From an uncultured Kiritimatiellota bacterium (GTDB lineage: Bacteria; Verrucomicrobiota; Kiritimatiellia; RFP12; UBA1067), in contig CAKURH010000005.1 in assembly GCA_934675625.1 (NCBI GenBank), forward strand, positions 1 to 64,000: a stretch of DNA of 64,000 bases, written 5' to 3'. The notes under the pieces are model-generated. The model ran no database searches, was not told where the DNA came from, and saw nothing but the letters and a program-made list of their open reading frames with translations. A program made the translations under genes and the position numbers. Below are positions 44,772 to 52,577 of the stretch, in pieces (the stretch's first letter is position 1; the number at the start of each line of letters is the position of its first letter).

Positions 44772-44847
44772 TTTTGGCGCGAAAGTAAAGAGACAAATCA
44801 AGAACAAAAAGAGAGACAGATCAGGAACTCGCCCGACAGCCAAGACT

Positions 44848-46053
44848 TCAATAGAGAAACCCGAAGAGCCACAGCGGAATGCGATTTCCGCGACCGACTT
44901 CCGTTTCATCGACCGCAAGGTAGCTGCGTGGGATGCCGGCAATCTGGTCGAAGCCCTTGCCCGCGCCACCGACTTCAAAGAGGTCTTGTCCGTTGGCAAG
45001 AAAATCCCCCTTTCGCGGATAGGACAGCTCGTTGCGCAATCCAACCTGGTTATTGAAAAAGGCTTCGCGAATCGTCCCGGTGTCCGGCTCGCTGGACAGC
45101 GCGTACATCAGGTTCGGATTGTCGCAGAAGATCTTGTTGGGCGACCCCAGATGCTTGAGCGATTCCGCGTCTTCCGCCAGAAGCCCCAGCAACCCCGCCC
45201 TGCGCAAGGCATAAAGGACTTTGACGCCGAGTTTCCGATCCATTTCGAGGTTGCGGCACAAGGCCGTGATGTTGGGCGTCTGCGGCGTTGACGCGGCGAG
45301 AATCGTGAGCATGCGCCGCGCCTTGCGCACGGTCTCGGGGGTTACGTCTTCAGTCTTCGTCAAGTCAACGTCAAGGGCTTGGTTGACGACCTGCAGCAGC
45401 CGTTGCGTGAAATGGCTTGGATCCTCGCGAAAGAACGGATAATAGCCGATTTTCAGGTATCGTTCAAACGCAGGGATGACCTTCAGGCGTGCGCTGATGC
45501 GTTCGGCCGTCGCGACATGCTCCTGGAGCAGCCCGTTCAGCGTCAGGGGTGCAACGTCAAGAAGGCCTTCGAGCTTGAGGTATTCGCGAAAGGAAAGGCC
45601 GGACAGCGCGTAGGCCACCTGTCGGCGCGAGAGGTCGCCTTGTCCTGCGGCAAGCCGCAGGATGGACGAGCCCGTGTAGGCGATGCGCAGCTCCTTGAAA
45701 TTGTCGTAGAGATTCTTGACGAGACGTTGCCAATCCGGCAGATAGTGTATTTCGTCAATCAGAATCCGCGTTCCGCCATGTTGCACATGATAATTGACGA
45801 GGTCATAGATCTCCAAGGCATTCAGCCACAGGTTATCCATCGAGACATACAGGGCTGTCTTGGCTTCGGACGGATTCTCCTTGAGGAACTGCAAGAACAT
45901 CGTCGTCTTGCCGACACCGCGCGGACCGCTCAGCGCAAGGAGGCGCACAGACCAGTCAAGTTCAGCCGTCAAATAGCGATGGAACGAGCAGTCCGTTTCG
46001 CGGACAAGCTTGTCGGAGATATCATAGACAGCCTGAATTGCACGATTATTCAT
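44848..46053 (-). CDS. AAA ATPase with DUF4143-like C-terminus
   Basis: The 401-aa protein has Walker A SGPRGVGKTT (residues 42-51), Walker B RILIDEIHYL (near 95-104), and a C-terminal winged-helix/nuclease-like region (ALCRNLEMDRKLGVKVLYALRRAGLL, ending VDETEVGRGNRIPLWLFGFLY). This AAA_14/DUF4143 group is abundant in anaerobes and often variable between strains; its function is largely unknown. It is a single-gene unit with its own candidate promoter at 46124-46132. Codon use looks less GC-rich than its neighbours, consistent with transfer. Confidence 0.88.
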   Translation of the reverse strand: MNNRAIQAVYDISDKLVRETDCSFHRYLTAELDWSVRLLALSGPRGVGKTTMFLQFLKENPSEAKTALYVSMDNLWLNALEIYDLVNYHVQHGGTRILIDEIHYLPDWQRLVKNLYDNFKELRIAYTGSSILRLAAGQGDLSRRQVAYALSGLSFREYLKLEGLLDVAPLTLNGLLQEHVATAERISARLKVIPAFERYLKIGYYPFFREDPSHFTQRLLQVVNQALDVDLTKTEDVTPETVRKARRMLTILAASTPQTPNITALCRNLEMDRKLGVKVLYALRRAGLLGLLAEDAESLKHLGSPNKIFCDNPNLMYALSSEPDTGTIREAFFNNQVGLRNELSYPRKGDFLANGQDLFEVGGAGKGFDQIAGIPRSYLAVDETEVGRGNRIPLWLFGFLY

Positions 46054-46123
46054 CTTATCATCCGTTTTTGATTAGGTTTACAAACCATATATTTTTCAAT
46101 AACATAGGGTTTCTGCACCCCAT

Positions 46124-46132
46124 ATTATCTCA
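46124..46132 (-). promoter_or_regulatory. Candidate extended -10 promoter (TGAGATAAT) of the AAA ATPase
   Basis: GATAAT preceded by TGA, about 70 nt before the ATG in an AT-rich leader. One mismatch to the consensus hexamer. Confidence 0.4.
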
Positions 46133-46194
46133 TATTCTTCGTCATCCGACAACCCACCCAACGTTCAAAATAAGATTGTCGCGGGCTTGGCGTT

Positions 46195-46243
46195 AGATAT
46201 CGTGGGGACAGATATCGTGGGGGACAGACCTCAAAACGTCCCC
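46195..46243. repeat. Direct repeat plus REP-like hairpin
   Basis: AGATATCGTGGGG-AC occurs twice head to tail (46195-46209 and 46210-46225). The second copy begins a 6-bp stem GGGGAC/GTCCCC (46220-46225 with 46238-46243). GGGGACAGACC-type hairpins often accompany Y1 (IS200/RAYT) transposases, but none is present here. Confidence 0.5.
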
Positions 46244-46296
46244 AACACCAAAGACTTCGTGTGAGACAATAAAAACGGTTGTAAAGTTTGAGGACA

Positions 46297-46322
46297 GGCG
46301 TGCGCCTCAGCCGGCGCACGCC
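46297..46322 (-). terminator. Hairpin at the end of the KDPG-type aldolase gene
   Basis: A perfect 10-bp stem (GGCGTGCGCC/GGCGCACGCC) with a 6-nt loop contains the stop codon. The T-run (TTTTTA) comes only about 20 nt later, so it may be a terminator or an mRNA-stabilising stem. Confidence 0.45.
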
Positions 46323-46957
46323 GCGACGAGGCGCCGCGCGACGTCGGCGATCCTGTCCCACGCCCCGGCGGCAATCCAGTCGCGGTTCGTTAGGTTGCCG
46401 CCGACGCCCACGCCGACGCAACCCGCCCGCAGGAAGTCCGCCGCGTTGTCCGGCGAAATGCCGCCGACGGCCAGGAACGGGATGTGCGAAAGCGGCGCAA
46501 CGAGCGCCTTCACGTAGCCCGGGCCGAGCGAGCCCGCCGGAAAGATCTTCACGAAGCTCGCCCCCGCGTCAAAGGCCGCCACCGCCTCGCTCGGCGTCAG
46601 CGCCCCCGGCAGCGCGACCAGTCCGCGCCGCACGCAGTCCCGGATCAGCTCGACGTTCACGTTCGGCGTGATCATGTATTCGCCGCCCGCCTGTTCGCAG
46701 AGCGTCAGCTGCTCGGCCGTCAGCACCGTGCCCGCGCCCACGCGCAAGACGCCCGCGAAGCGCGCGCGAATCGCCGCGATCGCCGCCGCCGTGTCCTTCC
46801 ACGTCTCCGGCGCCTTCTGGTTGAACGTCACCTCGACGAGCCCAAGGCCGCCCTGCGCATACGCCTCGGCCAGGCGGAGGCAGACATCCGGCGCATAGCC
46901 GCGAATGATGGCGATGACCTTGCGGTCACGCACGGACTTGATGATTTCTTCTTTCAT
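46307..46957 (-). CDS. KDPG/KHG-type aldolase
   Basis: The 216-aa class I aldolase has VIAIIRGY at the N-terminus, GLVEVTFNQKAPET (catalytic Glu), RVGAGTVLTAEQ, and the Schiff-base lysine in FVKIFPAGSLGPGYVKAL. It cleaves 2-keto-3-deoxy-6-phosphogluconate or 4-hydroxy-2-oxoglutarate, or a 6-deoxy or galactonate analogue, to pyruvate plus an aldehyde. It is downstream of the NRAMP-like transporter gene (AAAGGA between them) and thus under the GntR regulator, suggesting catabolism of a sugar acid such as one derived from uronates. Exact substrate unknown. Confidence 0.88.
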   Translation of the reverse strand: MKEEIIKSVRDRKVIAIIRGYAPDVCLRLAEAYAQGGLGLVEVTFNQKAPETWKDTAAAIAAIRARFAGVLRVGAGTVLTAEQLTLCEQAGGEYMITPNVNVELIRDCVRRGLVALPGALTPSEAVAAFDAGASFVKIFPAGSLGPGYVKALVAPLSHIPFLAVGGISPDNAADFLRAGCVGVGVGGNLTNRDWIAAGAWDRIADVARRLVAACAG

Positions 46958-46976
46958 GACTGTATGCTGTTTCCTT

Positions 46977-48233
46977 TCAGTTCGACACCAGCCCGACAAG
47001 GGCTTTCGCGCCCGTCAGGGCGACCACGGCGGAAAAGGCCAGCGCCGCGACGAGCAGCGCGTTCAGCCCCCACCCCGCACGGTGCGCGCCCATAACGGAC
47101 TTTCGGTTCAGGAGGACAAGAATCGCCGCGACCGTGAGCGGCAGCACGAAGACGTTCGAGATCTGCGCGGCGATCGTGACCGCCACGGGATCGCCCCCAA
47201 GAGCCGGCACGACAAGCCCCCACGCGGCCGCCACGAGGCAGACGATGCGGAAGAGCGGCGTCTGCGTCTCCATCTTGCCGTCCTTCCAGTCGCCGATCAG
47301 GAGCGGCGCGACCATCAGGATCGGGAAGACGGACGACAGCCCCGCCGCGAGCGTGCCGACCATGAAGAACGCGACGGCGAAGCGCCCCACCAGCGGCTCC
47401 AGCGTCGCCGCCATGTCGAGGATCCTCTCGATGCCCTTGCCCTGCGCGAAGAGCGCACCCATCGCGACCGCCATGATCGCGCCGGAGATGACGAACATCA
47501 GCGTCGCCGACACGGCCGCGTCGCGTCGCTCGACGCCGAGCGCACGCGCGTCCCAGCCCTTCTCGCGCACAAGGAGCGGACGCGTCACGAACGTCGGCGC
47601 GGCCATCGTCGTGCCGACGAACGCCGCGAGCATCAGGAGCGAGGCGCCGTCCGTCGGCAGCGTCGGCGGCAGCGCGCGCCGCACCGTCGCCGCGTCCGGC
47701 CACGTCACGAAGACCGAGACGACGAACGTGAGCGCCATCAGGAAGACGAAGAACGCCAGCACCTTCTCGAAGAACGCATAGCGCCCGACCATCATGAGCG
47801 CGACCATCACCGCCATGAGGCAGACGGCAATCGGAAAGACGCCGAGATCCAGCCCGAACGCCTCCCGAATCGCGCCGGACGTGAGCATCATGATGCCGCC
47901 GAGGCACGTGTACTGCCCCAGGACGACGCCGAGGAAGACGAGCGCCGCGAGAACCTGGCCGCCGGGCAGGAAGCGCACGAGGCCATGCAGCGTCGTCTCG
48001 CCCGTCACGGCGGCGAAGCGCCCGTAGGCCGTCATCAGCACGCCGGAGAAGAGGCACGACAGCGCGAGCACCCAGAGGAGGCCGAGCCCGTGGTCGGCGC
48101 CGGCCTTGGCCATTGACGTGACGGAGCCCGTCCCGATCGTGTAGCCGATCGCGAAGATGCCCGGCCCGACCGCCGAGAGCGCCGCAAGGATGCGCGCCCT
48201 CAGGATCTTGCCGACTGTCGTGCATGAATTCAT
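46977..48233 (-). CDS. NRAMP-family-like membrane transporter
   Basis: The 418-aa protein has about eleven membrane segments and an NRAMP-type start (LSAVGPGIFAIGYTIGTGSVTSM). The metal-binding DPGN of classical NRAMP transporters is replaced by YTIGTGS in helix 1, so metal specificity is doubtful. Coupling to a KDPG-type aldolase and a GntR/FCD regulator raises the possibility of an organic acid or sugar-acid substrate, or a metal cofactor for that pathway. The start at 48233 has GAGGGAG upstream. Two inverted operator candidates flank its promoter. Confidence 0.75.
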   Translation of the reverse strand: MNSCTTVGKILRARILAALSAVGPGIFAIGYTIGTGSVTSMAKAGADHGLGLLWVLALSCLFSGVLMTAYGRFAAVTGETTLHGLVRFLPGGQVLAALVFLGVVLGQYTCLGGIMMLTSGAIREAFGLDLGVFPIAVCLMAVMVALMMVGRYAFFEKVLAFFVFLMALTFVVSVFVTWPDAATVRRALPPTLPTDGASLLMLAAFVGTTMAAPTFVTRPLLVREKGWDARALGVERRDAAVSATLMFVISGAIMAVAMGALFAQGKGIERILDMAATLEPLVGRFAVAFFMVGTLAAGLSSVFPILMVAPLLIGDWKDGKMETQTPLFRIVCLVAAAWGLVVPALGGDPVAVTIAAQISNVFVLPLTVAAILVLLNRKSVMGAHRAGWGLNALLVAALAFSAVVALTGAKALVGLVSN

Positions 48234-48244
48234 CGAATCTCCCT

Positions 48245-48289
48245 CTTGCATACAAGTTGCGGACATTATCGCATAATCTTGTATGCAAG
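48245..48289. promoter_or_regulatory. Paired GntR-type operators flanking the NRAMP-like gene promoter
   Basis: CTTGCATACAAG (48245-48256) and its exact reverse complement CTTGTATGCAAG (48278-48289) are 33 bp apart, about three helical turns. Each is itself near-palindromic (TTG-N4-CAA), as expected for FadR/GntR-family sites. They bracket the -10 element at 48265-48273, so bound regulator would block or loop the promoter. Confidence 0.75.
48265..48273 (-). promoter_or_regulatory. Extended -10 promoter (TGCGATAAT) of the NRAMP-like/KDPG aldolase operon
   Basis: GATAAT with upstream TGC lies between the two inverted operator candidates; the leader is about 25 nt with GAGGGAG. Confidence 0.55.
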
Positions 48290-48313
48290 TCAAGCGCGGG
48301 CCCACCAATTTTT

Positions 48314-48322
48314 TGCTATAAT
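48314..48322 (+). promoter_or_regulatory. Extended -10 promoter (TGCTATAAT) of the GntR regulator
   Basis: The hexamer ends 7 nt before the ATG at 48330, predicting a leaderless message. The nearer operator (48278-48289) lies about 25 bp upstream, so autoregulation is possible. Confidence 0.6.
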
Positions 48323-48329
48323 GTCCGCC

Positions 48330-49064
48330 ATGACGCATTCGGACAAGAAGGACAACCTGAACGAGAAGGCCTATGCCTTCGTGACGGACATGCTGACGCG
48401 CGGCGAGCTGAAGCCCGGCCAGAAGCTTTCCGAGCCCTCGCTGGCCGCCGCCTGCGGCGTCAGCCGCACGCCGATGCGCGAGGCCGTCCGGCGGCTCGTG
48501 GAGGAGGGCGTGCTCTACCAGGTCGTCAAGTCGGGCACCTACGTCACGGGGTTCGGCGCCAAGGACGTCTGCGACGCCTACGAGATCCGCTCCGCCATCG
48601 AGTCCGCCCTGCTCGAACGCGCCGTCCCGAACCTCACGAAGCGCGACCTCGCCGAGCTGGAGCAGCACGGCAAGCGCATGTACCGCGCGATTCTCGCGAT
48701 GCGCAAGGCGAAGATGTCCGTCATGACCGGTCAGCCGGAGGCGGACTTCCTGACCGAAGACCTCGCGTTCCACCAGCTGCTGCTGCGCGTGAGCGGCAAC
48801 GCGCTCGCGGAGAAGATCATCGCCAACACCTACCGCCGCAACCAGTTCTTCGGCACGCACTCGCACCAGCGCACGCTCCGGCACGTCGCGAACGCCTGGC
48901 GCTACCACTGCGAGATCCTGAAGGCCTGCCGCCGGGGCGACGCCGCCGACGCGGCCCTCTGGCTGAAGCGCCACATCGCGAGCTCCCAGCGCGACGCGCT
49001 CCAGGCGAAGGCCAAGCCACACGGCCACCGCCAATCGCCACCGGCGCGTTCAACGAGAGGCTGA
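48330..49064 (+). CDS. GntR/FCD-family transcriptional regulator
   Basis: The 244-aa protein has an N-terminal winged helix-turn-helix (LKPGQKLSEPSLAAACGVSRTPMREAVRRLVEEGVL) and an all-helical FCD ligand domain (AYEIRSAIESALLERAV, DLAFHQLLLRVSGN, and HCEILKACRRGDA with metal-binding histidines). The ATG at 48321 lies inside the -10 element and cannot be the start, so 48330 is used. It is divergent from the transporter-aldolase operon. FCD regulators commonly sense sugar acids or organic acids. The 3' end overlaps the convergent AraC gene by 15 bp. Confidence 0.92.
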   Translation: MTHSDKKDNLNEKAYAFVTDMLTRGELKPGQKLSEPSLAAACGVSRTPMREAVRRLVEEGVLYQVVKSGTYVTGFGAKDVCDAYEIRSAIESALLERAVPNLTKRDLAELEQHGKRMYRAILAMRKAKMSVMTGQPEADFLTEDLAFHQLLLRVSGNALAEKIIANTYRRNQFFGTHSHQRTLRHVANAWRYHCEILKACRRGDAADAALWLKRHIASSQRDALQAKAKPHGHRQSPPARSTRG

Positions 49065-50273
49065 TCCGCGCTTCAGCCATGCGCCAATCGTCTGGCCCGT
49101 GACCTTCTTGAAGACACGGCGGAGGTCTTCCGGGGACGCGAACCCGCAGGCGTCGGCGAGCGCATACTGCTTCATCGCCGGCGACTGCCGCAGGACCTGA
49201 CGGACGGCCTCGACCTGCACGCGCTGGATCTCCGCCAGGAGCGTCCGTCCGGTCACGCGCGCAAACACGCGATCCAGAAAGCGGCGGCTGCAGTCGAACT
49301 GCGCCGCGACATCCGCCGACGAGATTCCCTCGCACGCGTGGACGCGGATGAACTCCAGCGCCATCGCGACGCGCCGGTCGCCGCAGCCGCCGCGGCTGGA
49401 GGACGCGCGACGCACAAGCCCGACCAGGCCGAAGCGGACGCTTTCGAGCCGCCGACGCGGATGCGCCAGCCGCGCGTCCAGCAGCTTCGCAGCCAGGAAT
49501 CCCGCCGCCCTCATGTCCTGCTGCACGGACGAGAGCGTCGGCACCGTGTGTTCGCAGATCCGCGCGTCATTGTCCACCGCGACCACCGCCAGCTCGCGCG
49601 GGACGTCAATCCCCGCGCTCTTCGCCATCGCCAGCACCTGCCGTCCGATCAGGTCGTTCACGGCGAACAGGGCGCACGGACGCGGCAGACGCATGAGCCA
49701 GGCCTTGAGCTCGTCCAGATACGCCTGTTCGCCCGACTCCGCATGCGGACAGGCGAACACCGACACGTCGCATCCGCCCTGCCGCATGACGGAGACGAAC
49801 GCCTCCTCCCGCTCGATGCTCCACGTGCGCCGCCGGTGGACGCTCGGCACGATGGCGGCGTGCCGCCAGCCGAAGGACAGCAGCTCCTTCGCCGCGCAGC
49901 GGACGACCGCCTCGGAATCGCTCGACACGCAGAGCCATTCGCCTTCCATGTCCTTCGGCGAGATGTCGAGAAAGACGGTCGTCCGCGCGTCGAACATCTG
50001 CGGCAAGTAGGCGATGGACTCCGTGCCGAGCTCGACAAGGCAACCGACCGGATTCCAGAACGCGAGCGCCTGACGCACGACCTCGGCCGGCGACTTCGAC
50101 GGCGCGACCTCCCACGTGTCCCGCCGCGCGGCGCCGTGCTCGATCAGCTGAACCTGCCAACCGCGCTGGCGGGCGTAGTCGAAGATGCCGTTCATCATGT
50201 CGTTGCTCAGTTCGAAGAGCGACGACTTGAACAGCAGGACGACCGGCGGCTGCGCTCTCTCGTTTTCCGCCAT
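49050..50273 (-). CDS. LacI-type sensor / AraC-type DNA-binding regulator (XylR-like)
   Basis: The 407-aa protein has an N-terminal periplasmic-binding-protein-like sensor (VVLLFKSSLFELSNDMMNGIFDYARQR; AVVAVDNDARICEHTVPTLSSV) and a C-terminal AraC double helix-turn-helix (GISSADVAAQFDCSRRFLDRVF; ALADACGFASPEDLRRVFKKVTGQT). It has the same architecture as the regulator at 14418-15587. Its start overlaps the stop of the ABC permease gene (TAATG), an unusual coupling suggesting co-expression with prmA and the permease. Target genes are unknown. Confidence 0.9.
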   Translation of the reverse strand: MAENERAQPPVVLLFKSSLFELSNDMMNGIFDYARQRGWQVQLIEHGAARRDTWEVAPSKSPAEVVRQALAFWNPVGCLVELGTESIAYLPQMFDARTTVFLDISPKDMEGEWLCVSSDSEAVVRCAAKELLSFGWRHAAIVPSVHRRRTWSIEREEAFVSVMRQGGCDVSVFACPHAESGEQAYLDELKAWLMRLPRPCALFAVNDLIGRQVLAMAKSAGIDVPRELAVVAVDNDARICEHTVPTLSSVQQDMRAAGFLAAKLLDARLAHPRRRLESVRFGLVGLVRRASSSRGGCGDRRVAMALEFIRVHACEGISSADVAAQFDCSRRFLDRVFARVTGRTLLAEIQRVQVEAVRQVLRQSPAMKQYALADACGFASPEDLRRVFKKVTGQTIGAWLKRGSASR

Positions 50274-51391
50274 TATTCGAGCCGTGCCGTCTGGCGCGGG
50301 TCAAAGGCGTCGCGCAGCCCCTCGCCGACCAACACCGTCAGCAGCATCACGACGAAGAGCGCCAGCGACGGGAAGAGGACGAGCCACCACGCAAAACGGA
50401 ACTGCTGGGCCTCCTGCAGAAGCTCGCCGCACGACGGCGTCATCGGCGGCAAGCCGAAGCCGAGGAAGTCCAAGGCCGCGAGCGACCCGATCGCGCCCAT
50501 CAGGAGGAACGGGAAAAGCGTAATGAGCGGCGTCAGGGCGTTTGGGAGGATGTGCCCGAAGATGATGCGCACGGACGAGAAGCCGCTCACCTTCGCCGCC
50601 TCGACGAACGTGCGGCGGCGGAGGCGCAGGACTTCCGCGCGCATGTAGTAGCTCACGGCAATCCAGTTGAAGATCGCGTAGCAGACGAGCAGCACCGCAA
50701 AGGAACGACCGACCGTCGAGCCGATGAAGATCATGACGTAGAGGAACGGAATCGCCGACCAGATCTCGGTGAACCGCTGCAACAGGATGTCCGTCACGCC
50801 CCCGAAGTAGCCCTCGACCGCACCGATGACGAGGCCGAAGAACAGGCCCGACAGCGCGAGCGCAAGCCCGAACAGCAGGGCGATGCGCAACCCATGGACG
50901 ACGCGCGCATACACGTCGCGTCCGCCCGCGTCGATGCCGAACGGGTGTTCGGGAACCGGGCGGAACGGAAACGAGATCTCCGGCGCGGGCAAGACCGTCA
51001 TCGTCTCCTGCGGCGGATCCTTCGGCTTCAGGAAGACGCGCGTGTAGCCGGGATGCCGCGTCGTTTGAATCTCGTATTCCTTGAGCCGCGGATTGTCACG
51101 GATGTGCACGGATGAGGCCAACTCCTCCGGGCCCTCGTAGTCAACGACCGTGCCGTCGTCCAGCACGCTGAAGCGCGCGGTCTTCACGTCGTACGTCTTT
51201 TCGACGACCGGCGTGCGATACTTCTCCAGCGTCGCCGTGTCGACGACGGCGCGCGGGTCGCAGGGGCAGACCCAATCGGCGCAAAGGCAGAAGACGAAAA
51301 TCGCCCCCAACGCCCATAGCGCGTACCACGCGCGCCGGATACGCCGAAACGCCCGCAGCCTTTTCTGGGTCAGGGGGGAGAACAGCATCAC
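50273..51391 (-). CDS. ABC transporter permease, oligopeptide/YejE type
   Basis: The 372-aa inner-membrane protein has an N-terminal membrane anchor (WALGAIFVFCLCADWVCPCDP) and a periplasmic insert (residues 45-150). The DppC/YejE-type permease domain follows, with HPFGIDAGGRDVYARVVHGLRIAL and the EAA loop EAAKVSGFSSVRIIFGHILPNA. It should pair with a second permease, ATPases and a binding protein, none of which is in the window. It lies just after prmA and is TAATG-coupled to an AraC regulator. Confidence 0.88.
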   Translation of the reverse strand: MMLFSPLTQKRLRAFRRIRRAWYALWALGAIFVFCLCADWVCPCDPRAVVDTATLEKYRTPVVEKTYDVKTARFSVLDDGTVVDYEGPEELASSVHIRDNPRLKEYEIQTTRHPGYTRVFLKPKDPPQETMTVLPAPEISFPFRPVPEHPFGIDAGGRDVYARVVHGLRIALLFGLALALSGLFFGLVIGAVEGYFGGVTDILLQRFTEIWSAIPFLYVMIFIGSTVGRSFAVLLVCYAIFNWIAVSYYMRAEVLRLRRRTFVEAAKVSGFSSVRIIFGHILPNALTPLITLFPFLLMGAIGSLAALDFLGFGLPPMTPSCGELLQEAQQFRFAWWLVLFPSLALFVVMLLTVLVGEGLRDAFDPRQTARLE

Positions 51392-51395
51392 AACC

Positions 51396-52235
51396 TCACG
51401 GCCGCCGTCGCAGCAAGCCCGTCGTCCACTCGCCCAGCGTCTTGCGCGAGACCTCGTCGAAGCCGCGCGCCACGTAGGCGGCGAGAACTTCGGGATAGAG
51501 CGTCGTCAAAATGCCGGAGATGACGAGGTGCCGCGTCGCGCACGGCGCAATTTCGTCCGCAAAGCGAATGAGCAGAGGGCCGAGGATGTTCGCGACGACG
51601 AGGTCGGCCGTGCCGAGGTCGCGCTTCACGTTCGCGCCGAGGCCATACTTGAAGAACGTGACCGAGACGCCGTTCGCCGCCGCGTTTTCGCGCGAGGCGT
51701 CGACCGCCTCCGGGTCGACGTCAAAGCCTGTCACCGCGCCGCAGCCGAGCTTCGCGGCCGCGATGGACAGGATGCCCGAACCACACCCCATGTCAAGGAA
51801 CGAGTCGACCGGCGCGAGCGCATCGATATACTCGAGGCAGGCGCGCGTCGTCTCGTGCTTGCCCGTGCCGAACGCCATGCCGGGATCCAGCACGATCGGC
51901 ACACGGTCGCCGTCGGGCACCTTCTCCCACGCCGGCACGGTCACGAGCCGACGCCCAACGTTCTCCGTCTTGAAATGGCGGCGGTAGGCGAGCTTCCAGT
52001 CCTCGTCGGCGATTTCGCCCACCTCGATGGGCGCGTCGATGCCCACGATGTCCAGCGCGGCCTTCAGGCACGTCTTCGCGGCCTCGGTCGCGGACGGATC
52101 CTCGAAGTAGATCCGCATCCGCGTGAAATCCTCCTCGATGTCACGGTAGGAGGACAAAATGAAGTCCCCTCCATCGAAAACCTCGAAGAGGGGATTCACG
52201 AACCGTTCCGGGACGGAACAGCTGACGAACGTCAT
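51396..52235 (-). CDS. prmA: Ribosomal protein L11 methyltransferase-like (PrmA)
   Basis: The 279-aa class I SAM methyltransferase shows AFGTGKHETTRACLEYI, SFLDMGCGSGILSIAAAKLG (SAM-binding), FDVDPEAV and the NILGPLL motif (PrmA NPPF-like position). It trimethylates L11 in the classical case. ATG 52235 overlaps the TAA of the upstream small basic protein gene (TAATG), which decides the start. A longer frame has no support. Confidence 0.9.
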   Translation of the reverse strand: MTFVSCSVPERFVNPLFEVFDGGDFILSSYRDIEEDFTRMRIYFEDPSATEAAKTCLKAALDIVGIDAPIEVGEIADEDWKLAYRRHFKTENVGRRLVTVPAWEKVPDGDRVPIVLDPGMAFGTGKHETTRACLEYIDALAPVDSFLDMGCGSGILSIAAAKLGCGAVTGFDVDPEAVDASRENAAANGVSVTFFKYGLGANVKRDLGTADLVVANILGPLLIRFADEIAPCATRHLVISGILTTLYPEVLAAYVARGFDEVSRKTLGEWTTGLLRRRP

Positions 52236-52447
52236 TACTTCGCCTTCTTGGCGACGAGCTTCTTGACGACCGTCGGACGCTGCACGAGGACGCGGACGTC
52301 TTCGTCGCCCATGAGAGCGACCTTCTCGGCGTCCATGCCGAACTTGACGAGACGCGCGCGCTGCGCCTTCGACTTGCGCGCCTTGCCGGCGGGCGTCTTG
52401 CACGGACGAACGTGAGATTCCTTGCGGAGTGTGCGACCAGTACCCAT
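52235..52447 (-). CDS. Small basic protein, 70 aa, possibly RNA- or ribosome-associated
   Basis: The protein is Lys/Arg-rich (MGTGRTLRKESHVRPCKTPA, then GKARKSKAQRARLVKFGMD, ending KKLVAKKAK) with no signal peptide. GAGGTAG precedes the ATG, and an extended -10-like element lies at 52496-52504. TAATG coupling to prmA, whose substrate is a ribosomal protein, makes a translation-related role attractive, but no named ribosomal family is recognised. Function unassigned. Confidence 0.7.
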   Translation of the reverse strand: MGTGRTLRKESHVRPCKTPAGKARKSKAQRARLVKFGMDAEKVALMGDEDVRVLVQRPTVVKKLVAKKAK

Positions 52448-52495
52448 TTTTATCTACCTCTACTTTCTTCCTGTGGGAAAAATTTATTGGCGCGT

Positions 52496-52504
52496 ATTAT
52501 ACCG
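52496..52504 (-). promoter_or_regulatory. -10 promoter (CGGTATAAT) of the small basic protein-prmA unit
   Basis: TATAAT about 50 nt before the start at 52447, divergent from the hisC promoter; it has a G but not the full TG of the extended element. Confidence 0.5.
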
Positions 52505-52562
52505 AATCCGCCGCGAGAACGCAAGTAGGGCCCGCACGTTTGCGCGCGCGCGCGAAAAAGAC

Positions 52563-52568
52563 TATAAT
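52563..52568 (+). promoter_or_regulatory. -10 promoter (TATAAT) of hisC
   Basis: TATAAT ends 9 nt before the hisC ATG; a TTGCGC with about 15-bp spacing could serve as -35. The transcript would be leaderless or nearly so. Confidence 0.55.
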
Positions 52569-52577
52569 ACGCGCCCT

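Larger units (their letters stand above)
46054..46306. other. Repeat-bearing intergenic region
   Basis: These 253 bp hold the candidate promoter of the ATPase, a direct repeat pair at 46195-46225, and a GGGGAC/GTCCCC hairpin. No open frame with coding character is seen. Confidence 0.5.
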
